In this document: positions 20,875 through 34,720 of the stretch, in pieces
How positions within the stretch are numbered: the stretch's first letter is position 1
How the letters are laid out: each line of letters opens with the position of its first letter
NCBI GenBank assembly: GCA_945643635.1
Contig: CALZFC010000270.1
Location: 1,652,001-1,716,000, forward strand
Direction of reading: 5' to 3'
Length of the DNA stretch: 64,000 nucleotides
DNA from: Allodiplogaster sudhausi
Lineage: Eukaryota > Nematoda > Chromadorea > Rhabditida > Diplogasteridae
Program-made: the position numbers and the translations under genes
The notes under the pieces: model-generated
Told to the model about the DNA's origin: nothing
What the model saw: only the letters and a program-made list of their open reading frames with translations
Database searches by the model: none

Positions 20875-21698
20875 CTTATTTTTATATTATTTTTATTTTT
20901 ATTTTTTTTCATAAAGTATTGTTGAGACATTAATTAGCGTGATGGTAATGATATCTAGAGATGTGTAATCGATAAAAAAATAGTTGGCTAACCGTTGACG
21001 GGAATCCCATGGCGATTATGAGAATACAAGAAAAGTGCATGTCGTATCTATTTCTGAAAAATAATTAAACACTGAGAATTAAGAGAAATATTGCAATGAC
21101 TTTTTGTGACCTAAAAAAAGGAAGAAAATGAAGGCACTGATTGTGATTGGTGACAAGCCCTTTTATACAAAGCAATCACTTCATTCCGCATGATCTCTTT
21201 CATTTCTCTGCCTTCAACGCTTCAATCATTTTGATGGAATATTGTAATTTCATTCATGATTGAAACTATTTGGCTTTCTTTAACTTGGCCCGATGCTTGA
21301 TAGGATCGTTCATTACTGTTCAATTCTCAGTTTGAAACATCTGCAGATGCACCTGTCCTATTCATCATTCTTCCAGAGTATGTCTGATTGCACGATGCGC
21401 TTTTTATATTGACTTTAGCTATGATAGCATAATCATGCATGGTCCATAGGAAGCGCATTTTTCATCCTGCAAATTTCCGAAACAAAAAAGAAAACAATTC
21501 GCTTTTGATGTTTCACAAGGAAAGAGACTAAATTCGGTGTAATCGCAAGTGTAGTTTCTGCTTTTCTGACGCATCCGAAAATCTCAGGCCGAGAACGCAC
21601 CATAATTATTCGCCTTAAATTTCTTCAGGGTCCTTCCGCTTGTTTTGTTTTGAGTTTGATTTTCGTCTTTTATTGATGATATTTTTCTCTTTATTTTT
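20875..21698. other. Upstream region between the C6-like gene and the RBM19 orthologue
   Basis: About 21145-21310 is an inverted match to about 1420-1535 (shared AAAATGATTGAA and CCAATCACAATCAGT). It likely forms the bidirectional upstream region of the C6-like gene and the RBM19 orthologue. No other gene is visible. Confidence 0.55.
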
Positions 21699-21700
21699 AG
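21699..21700 (+). promoter_or_regulatory. Probable trans-splice acceptor of the RBM19 orthologue
   Basis: The site TTTATTTTTAG lies 30 bases before the start codon at 21731 and matches the nematode acceptor consensus. Confidence 0.5.
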
Positions 21701-21730
21701 GTGGATGCCCTTCTAAACAGTTTGTGAAGG

Positions 21731-24700
21731 ATGTCACGTATCATTATCAAGGTTTGTGTCATTTACTTCTCTTTTTTGTGTTTTTTCAACATAATACTTA
21801 ACACGATTTATACAATCTTCTATGAAAACATTCTTATTTTTAATGTGAATTTTTGCTTACTTTTTGTAGGTGCTATGTTACTTGGGGGGGGCCAGTATAC
21901 TTTTTTTTTTCCTTTTCGCTCAAATCGTGCACAGGGGGGTTCTCGAGCATGGGGAACACGAATATCACGTTTGTTTTGCGCTTGCATGCAGTTTAACAAA
22001 GTTACCGTACTTAACTAGTAAAGCCTCTCACGTGTTTGCACTGTGTTTTGCGCGTTAAGACCATGACCATGCCGGACAAGAGTGACAACGACATAAATAT
22101 ATTTACAACATGCTTCCATTAACACATAAAACGCATTGCTTCTAATTATTATTACAATATTTACAAATTTGAGAGTGAGAGAGGAATGAGAGCGCGCTTA
22201 TGTAAGTGGGTAACGCTTTGCGATCTCTCGCCACAACTCATAGAGTAAGTCCTCGCTATTCTTTTCCCACTTCCAAAGGATCTCCATGAAGTGGTCGGCC
22301 CACTGTTCGCCCTTCAATCCATTGCGTGTGCGGAGCTTCCTCTTGAACTGGCTCCACAAGCACTCGATGCGTTGCGTGTGGACACCGGTCACAGGGTTCA
22401 CAAAATTGACACTGTGGTTCACCGTGCGGTGGGTGTATCCCAGATTGCCAAGGTTGGCATAACCAGCCCATTGGTCCGTGAGGAGAATCCCACCGGGGGC
22501 AACGTGTCTCTGAATGATCGCCTGAAGGGTGGCCGCGTTGCGTCGGCCTGTGATCTCAAAGAAGGCCATGCGAGTGCCGTCTTGGATGCCTCCGACCAGC
22601 CAATCCTTGCGGACAAGGCGCCCCTGGTTAAACTTGCGACGGACGACACATGTTTCGTCAAGCTGCACAACCGTACCCGGACCCCCCATGCGACGAACCG
22701 GATTCAGTGTCAACCTGTAATCTCTCTCTCTTTCTCTCTCTCTCTCTTTTCTGTTCGCTAACTAACGAGAATATCCCTGAACCATTGGTTGTACTGCACA
22801 ACGGTCCTCGGGGATATCTGGCATGACCGGGCCATTTCCGCGACCCCTCCCATATCGTTAATGTACAAATAGGAGAGCAGGAAGACCTTCTGGCGGTCGG
22901 CGTGGCATCTCTGAAAGAACGTGTCGACGTAGATGCCAACCTTGCGGTTAGCCAGACGACGACACGTGCGCACGTTACACTCGAACTTTCTCCTGATAGT
23001 AGAAACTTTCGATTACTTCTTCAACCCTTTCACCACACCGAAGAGCATTGGGATCGCTCGGGGTGATACTCCTCGGCCCGCCACAAATTGGGCAGGGCCT
23101 GTTCGTCCAAAGAAGTGCCCTTTCCGCTATGAAGGTGTCGAAGTCAGCGCTCGACATGAACGCAAGTTCAGGCCATGACGAGAAGAGATTAAAGTCGCGG
23201 AGGGAGAGCATATGCGCTTGGGCATTCATATTTGCCGTAAAAACGGAATAACTGAACGGGTCCCACTTCCGGGGCGCTTATATACCTCTTACTAGCGAGG
23301 GATGGGTGGTAGAGCAATGAGTAACTTAGAGAGTGAGTGGCCTCTGCCGGGATGATCTACGCCATCGGTTATGAGGGAGAGGCAACACGAATTGCTATCT
23401 ACCAACACACTGACTCACAGAGTCAAAAGATCAGACAACATGTATAACATACATGATCTAGCTAACACCTCTAATGTACGGTAACTTTTTTTATACGCAT
23501 AGGAGTACAAAACAAACGTGATATTCGTGGTTCGTTTATTTCCATTCCGATTGCGGGAGGTTACTGTTTCCTTTTTTTAAGTGAGGTTAATGCTGAATAT
23601 TTTGAGACTACTCCATGCTAAGCTTATATATGGGTTTGATTAGCCTTTTATTTCTTCCAGGGTCTCCCTCCGACTTGCACGGAGAACAAGTTGCGCGATG
23701 AGTTCAAGTCTTTCGGCAACGTCACTGACTGCTCGCTCAAGTATACCAAGGTGTGCGAGAGCCTTCTGTCTATTTTTCTTTCTTTTTTTTAAAAGCAGAT
23801 TTCAAAGTTTTCCGTCAAAAACCTATTAAAATTGTCTAACGGATTATTCGTTTTGCAAATGATATCCTTTGTTCTTGCGCTGTCTTTCTCTCGGTTTTTT
23901 TTTTAAATATAATAACATTTTTAGCATAAGTAAGTGATAATGTATAAAAAAAAATTCTGATATCTTTTTCCTTTTATTTTCTTGAGAAAGTAAATAAACT
24001 TAATTCCTAATTTAAAAAAAAAATCAATTGGTTTCCGCTTTGAGGACGGCAAATTCCGCCGCTTCGCCTTCGTTGGCTTTGACGGTGAAGATGCGGGAAG
24101 GAAGGCCATCGAGCAGAGGAATGCCACCTTCATGGGCTCAGCCAAGTTGCAGGTCCTTTTGAATACTAGTATTGTTATTGTTAATCTTTGGTTTCTTTGA
24201 AAGTTTTTTTTTTATAAATTAAATCAAACAAGTTTCTATAAAGTATGTTTTCTAAATTACACAAACGTGAACTCATTTTAAAGGTTGAAGAGTGCAAGCC
24301 TTTCGGAGACGAGCGTAAGCCACGCGCCTGGAGTAAGTATGCAAAGGACAGCAGGTTAGAGAGCAATAATTTTCGGAATGCATTACGGTTTTGTGAATGT
24401 ATTTCAAATGTAATCCACAACAAATAGCGTAGTTTACTCCGTGAGAATAAGATTATTTTTTTTCACGGTACTGACCAGAATACTTTACATTGCAGGACCC
24501 TCTACCATAGAACTTACGCTATTTATCGTTTTACGAAAAGTATTCTGTACGATAGTTTGTTGAGTGTGATGTATTAGTTTATTTTAAATCTGTGAAAGGA
24601 ACATTTCTTTTAGATTGAATGAGTACTTCTGCTTATCTTCTTTTAAATATATTATTTATTTCAGCGTATGTCAGAGGTAACATTTAATAACAGAATAGCC

Positions 24701-27665
24701 GAATGGGTAATTGTGGACTAGAACGAAATATATATATAAAAAATTAAATAAGAACCATTCAGTGCTTACAAACGCACTCATGGAGAGACGGTAGTGGCTC
24801 CCGAAGCGAAAGCCTCGACTACGGTAAGAAGAGGAGCAGACACGGATGACGAGGAAGAAGCAGAAGGCACTCCTGCCAAGAAGGGCAGGAAACAAGGGAG
24901 TAAACTGGACGAAGACTTCAAGAACTTCCTTGAGGCCAAAGGGGTCAACATTCAGGAGGAACAGGTATATAAAGAAGTTTTTTTTTGTTACTTTGACCGT
25001 TTTATAGATATCATTCTATATATAAATTATATTCTTGTTGTGAATTCTTTTAAATGCCAGAAAGGGTATGCACCTGCCGCCAAGGAAATGAATTTTTTTT
25101 GAAGACAGCACCAGTTCCGACTCCAGCTACTGAAGAGATTGATCACTCCGAGCTTCTGTCTGCTCTTCTCTCCGGGATTAGAGGTGGTTTCTCTATTCAA
25201 TAATAGTGAAAGTATTATTAGAAGATTTACCCCTCCAAATTATTGCATATTTTAAACTTTGGCATTCTGACTTTTAGAAATAGCTTAAATATTTTCTATT
25301 GCATATTCAGGTGACACGTCACTTTCGTTGACCGTAACCGGCCTACCGTCATCGATTAAGCAGAAACATCTCAAGGACTGGTTTGCGCCCGTCAAAGTCA
25401 AGGCGCTCAAGGTAGAGATTTCTCTTCCTGCTTTAACCCATTCTAGAACTTATTTCGGATTTTTGATCTAAATTTTAAAAAAAGGAGATTATGATCGGGT
25501 TATTGATCATGTTGAAAACATTTTCGTCATTGGTTCTGGAACTTTAAAAAACGTTGCGATTTCCGAGTGGGAAATGGCTTTTTTATGTGGAGAGAATTCA
25601 TACACTATGTGTTTGTGTGCGTGTGTGTGTTTTTTTTTATAAATTATCTTCCTTACTTGCTAAACTCGATTTGTTGGAGGGAAAAAATTAAATTAAACAA
25701 AAAGTTATTAAGGTGGAACGCGGGACAGCATTTGCTGCAGCATTCATATCATTCGAACGAGCACCCGATATCAGGCGAGCTTTGCAAAAGAATGGCCAAT
25801 TCCTCGGCGGCTTTAAGGTTGTAATTATAATTTTTTGATGTATTCTAAATATATATTTTTTGATAAAAACCTCTTACAACGGACAAGATTGGTTAAGTCC
25901 TTACCAGAGTACCCTAACCATAAGTAAGGGTCCCTAACAATGTTGATACTAAATATACAATAATTAGTTTTGCTATGGTGATAATAAATAAAGAACAAAT
26001 AAATATATAAACTAATGAAAAACTAAAGAAAAAATATGCTCTGCCCGATGTTTTTTTTATATTCTTATTTGTTAAGGCATCCGTGCAAAAAGTGGAAGGC
26101 GAGAAGGCAGCAGGAGATGCGGCCGAGGGCGACAGCGAGATGGCGAGTGTGCCCGGCGTATCGAGAGAAGAGGAGGAGGCCAAGGTGGGGCTAATATAGG
26201 CTCTAAGCTAAGACTTAAGCCTTAACTTAAGCTAAGGCTTAAGGTCAAACAAAACCTTAACTAAGCTAAAGTATATCCAAGCAATACTTGCTAATCAGAA
26301 ATCCTGCTTATCGTGAGATCGTTTACAAGTTTATAAGATGGCTATTGCTTGAAAGTTTCTTAGATCTCTTTTCCTCGTATTGAAATTCAAGTAAAATTTT
26401 TGTTTTAAATAGTTTCCTTAATTGCTAAATGCCTATTTATAAATGAATTGTAAAAAGGTAAACAAAATAAAATTGAAAAAAAAGCTTAGATGCTGTAGAT
26501 CCGTGATGCAATCCTGGACACTGGCCGCCTCTTCCTGCGTAACTTGCCATTTTCTACGACTGAAGATGATCTTCGCTACCTTTTCAAGAAGTTTGGCGAA
26601 ATCGCCGACGTGCAGGTTAGAGAGAAAAATAATTATATAATAAAATACATTTTAAAATTAACCATTCAAACTTCGTATTTTAGCAGCTATCTGGTTCTAT
26701 CAAGAAATGCACTGTTTCTAAAATTAAAAAAGTTAAAAAAAAAGATAGCACAGGTTTTCTATGGGAACAAAATTTATAGAAAAGGTAAAAAAAAAACTCA
26801 AAAAATGACACCGGTGGTTTTCATTGCAATGAATGGTAGAAAGAAAATGGCTTCTTTATCCAGTTTGCTACTCCGCACGGTTTTCTCGGAATCAAGTCGT
26901 TATTTATTTATGTTGGAAAGTATATCGTTTGTATTTGCATAAATATAAATATATCTAATGTTGATTAGGTAGGATTTATGTAGATATGAATAATATTTCC
27001 AATATTCTTTCTAGGTAATCGTGAGCAAGAAGTCGGGCTCATGCAAGGGATTCGCAATCGTCGAATTTATCTTCCCTGAGTCGGCAGTCGCCGCGTACGC
27101 TGAGTTGGACGGAAGCATTTTTAAGGTTTAATCTGACATTTTTGGAACCTACCGTAATCCTGTAAATTGTTTTTTATTATTATTAGAATACTTCAATTGG
27201 ATTACAGTAAAAAGAGTGAATTTATTAACATATTCGAAAAAAAAAACAGAGAAATATGTTCTGCCGTTGTTGCAATATTCTTTTCGTGTAGCAAAATTTG
27301 AATGAATGTAAGGAAAAAGAAATAATAAAAAAAAAAGTTTTTAAGGGTCGAATGCTCCACATTGTCGCCGGAGAGGAGAAGCGAGCGAAAGAAGACGAGG
27401 AAGGAGACGCAGCTGACGGGGGAGAGAAGAGCTCATTCAAGAAGGAGAAGATGACGAAGCTGAAGAAGAACGCGGCCAAGGTCTAGGGTATTCCTAATCT
27501 AGATGGTGTTTGGGTACGGTATAAGTACGCTAAAAACCAACCTACCTAGTGAAACGAATCAGTTGATTTAAGCAGCGTAAAGGTGTTACAGAACAAAAAA
27601 AAAAATATTATGTCGTTTCCATTTTTCGGTCCTCGCTGTTCTCTCTCACTCTTTCTCTCTCTCCA

Positions 27666-27718
<53 letters not shown>

Positions 27719-30700
27719 GTCTGTCTGTATATCTCTCGTACTTCCCCCTCTCTCCCTCTCTCTCTCTCCCAACCGTATTCTCTCCATTCCCGCTTTCTAG
27801 TCCACCCACTCCTGGAACGCGCTCTTCCTTGGCGCTAACGCTGTGGCCGATACACTGGCAGAGAAGCTTGGCGTAGAGAAGCGGGATCTCCTTCAAGAGA
27901 GCGGAGAGAGGTTCTCGATCGATGCAATGTTTCAACACTCTTAAACTTTAATTCTTCTATTTTGGCTAGTAAATTAAAAAAGAATACGGATTATAGTTTA
28001 CTAATAAATTTCATTGTGTTCATCCATAAAAATTTACTTAAATTATATTATATTGTTTTTCTCTGAACGAAAGCCTTGATTTAGAGTTTAGAGATTTAGT
28101 CGTGTTCATCGATAACGTTTATCAATTATATTTTATTAATTTTTTTTTGTAAATTAATGAATGAAAGTCTTGACGTAAATTTGAGAAATTATGTGTTAAT
28201 CGATAAAGTGAATATTTTATTCTATTTTAAAAATTAATTAACGAAATTCTTCAGTTGTAAATTTTGCAGCACGGCAGTCCGCCTCGCGCTCGCCGAAACG
28301 CGTCTCGTCCGTGAGACGAGAGACTTTCTGCTGTCGAACGGCGTCCAACTGGACGCCTTCTCGCGTCCCGCCGCGAAAAGGAGTGATACCGTAATCATTG
28401 TCAAGAATCTGCCTGCCGGCGTGCCTGAGGAGGAACTCTCAACGCTCTTTAAAAGATACGGCGATATGCAGAAGTGTCTCCTACCGCCAGGTTGGAGGGT
28501 GAAGAGATTGGAATAAATTTAAAAAATATATTTTCATCTTTTTGGGATAAGCTAAAGATGTGTTTTGATCGTGTTTTAAACAGGATTATTTTTGTTTCCT
28601 GTCAAAAACATTCGTGCTCTGAAATGTAAAGTGGCAAAAAAATTGACATCACTTGCTTAATCATTGGCAATTTCATTTTAGTCATTAGTTTCCCTTTCTT
28701 TTCTACAGAAGGCGGTGTCAGCGCGCTGGTTGTCATGGGGAACAGCGTCGATGCGAAAAAGGCATTCCAGGTTTTGCGAAGCATGAGTAATTTTTTTGCA
28801 CTTTTCATTTCAGATCGAGAAGTAAAAAAAACAAGGGAGTTGTTTTTTTTACTGGCTCGCATTCTTGCTCATTGAATGGTAATAAGATACCTAAAGAACA
28901 TTGTAATAAACTATTCCTTGCAAATTTGGTTTATTCTATGTTTATTTAATTTATTAATTAATAAGGCTATCTATGACTCTGCTTAAATATTATTCAAATG
29001 TTATATTAACATTATAAATGTTTTATATAGATATATAATTATATTTTAATTTCAGCACTTGGCCTACGCTCGCTTCCGAACGCAGCCACTGATGCTGGAA
29101 TGGGCGCCCTTCGATGTGTTCGGAGGGGAAAACGAAGAAGCCAAGAAGGAGGAGGAGGGAGAGAGTAAAGGAAGTGGAGAGACGAAGGAGAAGCAGACAA
29201 AGGGAGGAGAAGAAGAGGTTATAGTGCTAATAAAAAAAATTTATGTAGTTAAAAGTTATATTAATGTGCTTACGTACTCATTTTAAAGAAGTGTTAGGTT
29301 TGTTTTGCAAGAGAAGTTATCCTTCCAGGCAAAAACGAAGAAACGGCTCGAGCTAACGGAGGACGAGAAGAAGAGCGAGAGGAGGAGCAGGAAACATAAG
29401 ATGAAGGACGAGGAGGAGGCAGCGAAAGCAGAAGAAGAGAGGAAGAAGAAAGAGGCGGAGAAAGAGGAGGAGGAAGAAAAGGAGAAGAAGAAGGAGCAAG
29501 CTAAGAAGGTTTGTTTTGCCTATCCATTTGGAAGAAGATGTTGGAATGTGCTACTTTATATATTAGTATTACTTTATTCACTTTATTTTAACTATACTGA
29601 ATCGAAAGGTGCTAAATCGAAAGGCCATTCAGACTATGTTTGTTACTTTATGAGACATCCCTCTTTTTAGAATAAGAAATCCGTGAAAACCACCGAGAAA
29701 GAGGAGAAGAAGGATATGCAAGTGAACGGAGAAGAAGGCGACGAGGTTATTTTTTATCAATTATATTTTAAGTTGTATTACTGGATATTTTATTATATAT
29801 GCATATTTTAATGTAAGAAAAATTTTATGGTCAGCACTCTATGAAATTGACAGTGGAAAAAGAGCCTGAAACCCGTTATTCATTTGGTTGATTAGACTCT
29901 TTAATCATTTAAGCAGATATATTTTTTTAATTAAGAAAAATTATTATCATAATAAATGTGTACCGTTTAGGAAGAGCGCGAGGCCGAAGAGGGCAGCCTT
30001 GTCTTCGTCAAGAATCTCAGCTTCGACACAGCGGACAAATCGCTTCGGCGACTCTTCGCGAGCAACTACGACATCCAATCGGCCAAGGTTCGAAAGAGAA
30101 TAACCACAGCTCTCGTTTTAGAATAATCTCATTCATTTCATTTATTTACGTGCTGCCACGTGTTATAGGTGGTAAAAGGAGATATGCAGATAAATGTGAT
30201 AAAACATGACATCATACGGTATACATGAACATCATACAGTACACACAGACTATTGTAACCTAACATGTTAGAAGTAAATTGGAATATACCTCTTGATCAT
30301 ATCGAATAATTTTTTAAAATAATCTATTTGAATAATTTATTATATTCCTGATGTAGTTTGACTATCAATGCAATGTTATTGTTGTTGTCGTAGTTTTGTG
30401 TTAGCGACTTTAGTGAATAGATTTTCCCGTACTTTGTAGTTTAAGAACAGTACTATTTCTTTTATTTAATTCTTTAAAACTTACTTAATTAGTTTATAAA
30501 AAATTGGGTTCAATTAAGGTGTCCAGAAAGTTGAATCCGGCCGACCCTGCGAGGCCGCTGTCGATGGGCTTTGGTTTCGTGCAATTCTACACACGTGAAG
30601 ATGCGCTCGATGCGATAAAGAATATGCAGGTATTTGAAGGATTACTATAGTTGACGAGAATGAGGATACGGTATCTTTCTATTGGGATAGAATCGCCTAC

Positions 30701-33187
30701 TGTAACCTTTTTTCTTATGACACAACCATCTAGAAAAGTATTGTAGCTGTTATCGGGAAAAAAGTGAGCACTGTTGGGTTTGCGGTTAAATGAGCACTCT
30801 CTGCAGACCCTGAATTTATTATCAGCTATTTCGAATTTTGCGCAATGCTAGAAAGGCGAGATTTTTCTTACAAATTTCGAAAGGAAATAGTGGTGTTTTT
30901 ATATCCTCATTGAGTTTTAGCTGGACAATAAGGACATGAAATGTAAAAGGTTTAAAAAAAAAATCCATAAAAAGTAATGGTTTCCAGGGTGCCCTCCTCG
31001 ATGGCCACTGCGTCGAGCTGAAACTGTCGAACAGAGAGGCAGATGAGGATGGCCAGGAAAAGAAGAAGAAGAGAAAGACGGTGGATCGACTGACGCAGGG
31101 TAACTGCACCAAGATCATGGTGCGGAATCTGCCGTTCCAGGTCAGGAGGTTTTTTTGTGTTTTTTTTTGAGTGTATGATATTGTACTACTATTTTGCGAG
31201 GAATATATTGTATTACATATTTTGAGAGGAGTATATTGTAATACTTATTTTAAGAGGAAACGCATTTACAAAAAAAACCTTTATATTGATTCCTTCCCCC
31301 TTTTTAGGCCACGTCTAGAGAACTCGAATCGCTATTCACGACGTTTGGCAACGTCAAAAGCGCGCGAATACCGAAGAAGGCTAGTATAAGAGTTTTAATG
31401 GAAAATAAGAGCTGTTTGGAAGTCGAAGAAATGTATAACACTATCGTAACTACCTCTTTTAAATATTAAACTGTTACATTTACTTTACTATTAAATCAGA
31501 TTTAAGAAAAAAAATTCAGGTTGGCGGAATGAATCATCGCGGCTTCGGCTTTGTGGACTTTGCTACGAAAGGTACGCATTAATTTGCGAAGGAAAAATGT
31601 TTTTGCTTATAGATACAAATTGTATCCTTTAATTTTTGTTCTATCCTCAAGCCATTCCTCGAAAGGATCGAACAGTTAAAAAAAATTCTTCTTAAGGTTA
31701 ATTACTTTATTTTTAAGAGTTACATACATATAGAAAAATGAAATAAAATATACTTTTTTTTTAATTAAAATAAATTAAAATAATATAATGTAGGAGACGC
31801 AAAGCGCGCCTTCGACTCGCTCGTTCACTCTACGCATCTCTACGGAAGGCGACTCGTCCTGGAGTGGGCCAAGAACGAGGAGGACTCGGTCCAGGAGCTC
31901 AGAGAGAAGACGGCTGCCAACTATTCGTTAGTCTGGGTTTTATCAGAGACAAAATGTAGATTATATTTAAACTTTATCTGGAAAATCGTTAGTCGTCTTG
32001 TGCTTTTTATCAGACGGCAAAATTTAGATTATATTTAAATTTTACCTTGGAGAAACGTTAGACGTCTTGTGTTTTATCAGAGACAAAATGTAGATTATAT
32101 TTAAACTTTATCTGGAAAATCGTTAATCGTCTTGTGCTTTTTATCAGACGGCAAAATTTAGATTATATTTAAATTTTACCTTGGAGAAACGTTAGACGTC
32201 TTGTGTTTTATCAGAGACAAAATGTAGATTATATTTAAATTTTACCTTGGAGAAACGTTAGACGTCTTGTGCTTTTTATCAGACGGCAAAATTTAGATTA
32301 TATTTAAATTTTACCTTGGAGAAAATGTTGTATAAATATATACTAAAATGTCTTTTAATTAAAAAATAAGAGCTGAAATAAAAATGTATAGAGTGAAAAG
32401 AAAGAGTGGGGTCCACAATATTAGCCTTTGGGATTGTCTGAGACAAAAAAACAAATAGATAACCCTTCGAGCTCGTCTACTAACGTGTCATCTTCATGGG
32501 ACGTACATAATTGGGCTTTTGTAAACGTGCGCTTTTTCCTAACCATAAGCAAAAAAAAAACTGATTACACGCGAATAAAATTTTTCTCTCACTTTCAAAA
32601 TAATTGTCTTGTTCCGGTGGTTTTAAATGTGTGCTGTGGTTAGATTTATGCTCTTCTTACAGTTCGCGTCACTATTAGTTAGTCCGGTATACTGTAGTTT
32701 AGTTATCTTGGTCAGGGGAAAAAAGGGTACTGTCGGTTGTTTGACAGACCCACCCTGATTTTGGAGACCTCCCCGAAGCGCTACTCCACCATGTTTTTTG
32801 AGTAAAATTTAGGCAGAAACGGCAAACCCCCCTCCTTGGTTTCCGGACCCAATACCTCCGTCCCCCATCCTAATTCTCAGGGTCCTCGACAGTGACTTTT
32901 ATTCCCTGGTGTTGGTAGATTGATTGGAGTATAGATATGGTAGCTAGACTGAACCCGTGAGAGAGTTGATACGTGCGCAATTCATAAACTATATAGTGCG
33001 CGATGGGCCCAACATTGAGGGTTCTTGCTATGATTTATAGTCCCCTTCCATCCATCCTTCGTTCCAACGATGCAGTACATCATATAGATAGATTGATTCT
33101 TATTCATCCCTCCGGTCTCGTTCTCACCACTGCATATTGTTAGATTGATCTCTAGCCTTCTATTGTCTCCAACCCACATCGTAGACC

Positions 33188-33219
<32 letters not shown>

Positions 33220-34354
33220 ATCTCTCTCTCTCTTTCTCTTTCTCTCTTTCTCTCTTTCTCTCTCTCTCTTCATTTCTTTACTCTTCCTTCCAGAAATAAC
33301 GGTACACGGGCACACAGTAAATTATTATTTTTAAATTCTTTTTATTGCGCCCTTCAAAACTTTTTCATATTTAGCATGTTTACTTACTGATTAACCGCTT
33401 TCACAAGGAGAGAGAGAGAGAGAGATAAATCGATCCAAGTGATCATTGAAATGTTTGGTCCTTTGCGTGTAACCTCCTATATAATGTGGTGTAGCTTATA
33501 TACATATAAACGAGAGAGCGCACAAAAGGAGAGACGCAGACAGATAAGTAGGTAGACAGAGTGTTTTAAAGGAGGAGAGTAGAATGGTAGAAGAGAAATA
33601 GGGACCCGCTTATCAAAGGCAGACTCTGTGGCGGCAGGAAAGGGGCATTGTGAATCTGCACACCACAACATGAAGAAGAAGAAGAGCCCAAACAATTAGC
33701 CAACAGCCCCCCTCCCCCCTGTCAAGGCGAAACTTTAAACCCTCCTGGAAGTGTGCTGGAAAGAGCAGGAAAGAGGCATGACGAAACTATTCTAGCATGA
33801 AAGATACTTGATAGTAACGGGGCAATTTTACAGCTTGGTGAAAGAAAACATGTCTTAGGTATGTGTGCAATATAATGCAAATATCAGCAAAATAATTTGG
33901 TGAAAAAATTTTTCCCTACAATTTAGAAGAATAATTATTGTTATAAATAAAGAGACCATCTCAAATGCGAGCGTATTGCGGCAAAACGGCTTTTCTTCTA
34001 TTCAACTCAAATTTCTTTGAATTTGTTGAGGTCAATTTTTCTGATCAAAAGGCACAAAAAGGTAAATTTGTGTGACATAAAAAAAGGTGCTCGCAATGCA
34101 AAACATGTTCCCAGATTTAATCTGAAGCATGAAGCATGTAGCGTTCGAAACTTCTGGACATGCTCTCTTAAATTAAAAAGAAACATTTTGAGCTTAAAAT
34201 TCCACTTTTAGATATATAAAAAGTAGTCTGCATTACGGTGAGATTTAAATTACTTCCTTCTTTTTTTTCCAGTGGCGACGCCCGTGAGCAACGGAAGATG
34301 AAGAAGAGAATGGATGCAATAGCGAATGATCTCAAAGTCATCGATGACGATTGA
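21731..34354 (+). CDS. rbd-1: RBM19 / RBD-1 / Mrd1 orthologue, six-RRM ribosome biogenesis protein
   Basis: Twenty-five exons join in phase to 925 residues (human RBM19 is 960). Exon starts: 21731, 23661, 24045, 24284, 24763, 25105, 25311, 25713, 26077, 26499, 27015, 27346, 27801, 28270, 28709, 29056, 29329, 29671, 29971, 30519, 30988, 31308, 31520, 31794, 34273. RRMs lie at about residues 1-80 (MSRIIIKGLP; KPRAWSKYA), 191-262, 304-380 (GRLFLRNLPF), 498-570 (VIIVKNLPAG), 694-775 (SLVFVKNLSF) and 804-885 (KIMVRNLPFQ; HRGFGFVDF). A Lys/Glu-rich linker precedes RRM5. The protein acts in the nucleolus in early pre-rRNA processing. The exon ending at 31379 seems to use a GC donor. Intron 1 holds a transposon and the last intron a 67-bp tandem repeat. 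Confidence 0.95.
21957..23529 (-). mobile_element. Merlin-type DNA transposon inside intron 1 of the RBM19 orthologue
   Basis: Terminal inverted repeats of about 55 bp: CACGAATATCACGTTTGTTTTG starts at 21957 and its reverse complement ends at 23529, with a second matching block GTTACCGTAC (22001-22010) against GTACGGTAAC (23476-23485). The element is about 1.57 kb and carries one transposase gene on the minus strand. No exact target duplication was seen next to these ends. Confidence 0.8.
22198..23229 (-). CDS. Merlin / ISXO2 (IS1595)-type DDE transposase, probably frameshifted
   Basis: Minus-strand exons run 23229-23039, 22992-22767 and 22714-22198. The first intron is only 46 bp; removing it creates a zinc ribbon (CPIC ... 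CNVRTC) typical of these transposases. A helix-turn-helix-like stretch (ISPRTVVQYNQW) follows. The catalytic block has GGPGTVVQLDETC (first Asp), ILLTDQWAGY (second Asp) and RIECLWSQFKRKLR (Glu), so the DDE triad is intact. Exons 2 and 3 do not join in phase; the mismatch can be placed at the six-base G run (minus strand) coding for MGGPG, suggesting a one-base slip. It would cut and paste its own element, but is probably inactive if the slip is real. Confidence 0.8.
27640..27780. repeat. (CT)n tract before exon 13 of the RBM19 orthologue
   Basis: CT array with CTGTCTGTCTGT interruption, ending at the acceptor CGCTTTCTAG. Confidence 0.93.
31935..32325. repeat. 67-bp tandem repeat in the last intron of the RBM19 orthologue
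   Basis: TATCAG recurs at 31941, 32008, 32075, 32142, 32209 and about 32276. Two variants alternate (AGACAAAATGTAG and GACGGCAAAATTTAG), giving a 134-bp higher-order unit. Each unit holds a CGTTAGTC-like sequence resembling the donor at 31927. Confidence 0.92.
33185..33285. repeat. (CT)n microsatellite
   Basis: TCTCTC array with TTTCTC interruptions within the last intron of the RBM19 orthologue. Confidence 0.92.
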
Positions 34355-34670
34355 AGAATTACAGCAAGTTTGGCAAAATTATTATTTGTGCTTAATTCTC
34401 TGTTGTCATTTTGGCATATGTCGCCACACAATAATATTTCGATGCCCCATCCCACTCCCCCCCCCCTACCTTTATATGTTTTGTTTCTTTTCCAAACCCT
34501 CCTCTCCCATGGCTCATAGTCGAACGTTTGTCCCCGTTGGCCTCTAAGAGAATGGTTCCAAATGCGTTTATAAAGAAAACCAAATATCGCCAATTTTTTT
34601 TTCTTCTTTACATCTGATCATTTAATGACAAAAAGCATGAGGCCTTCTCTTTAAAAGCTTGTCTAACTCT

Positions 34671-34720
<50 letters not shown>

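Noticed and set aside
24965..25104. Possible extra exon (KGYAPAAKEMN) or frameshift at a T8 run in the RBM19 orthologue
   Set aside because: Treating TTTTTTTTGAAG as the acceptor joins the neighbouring exons in phase without needing a frameshift.
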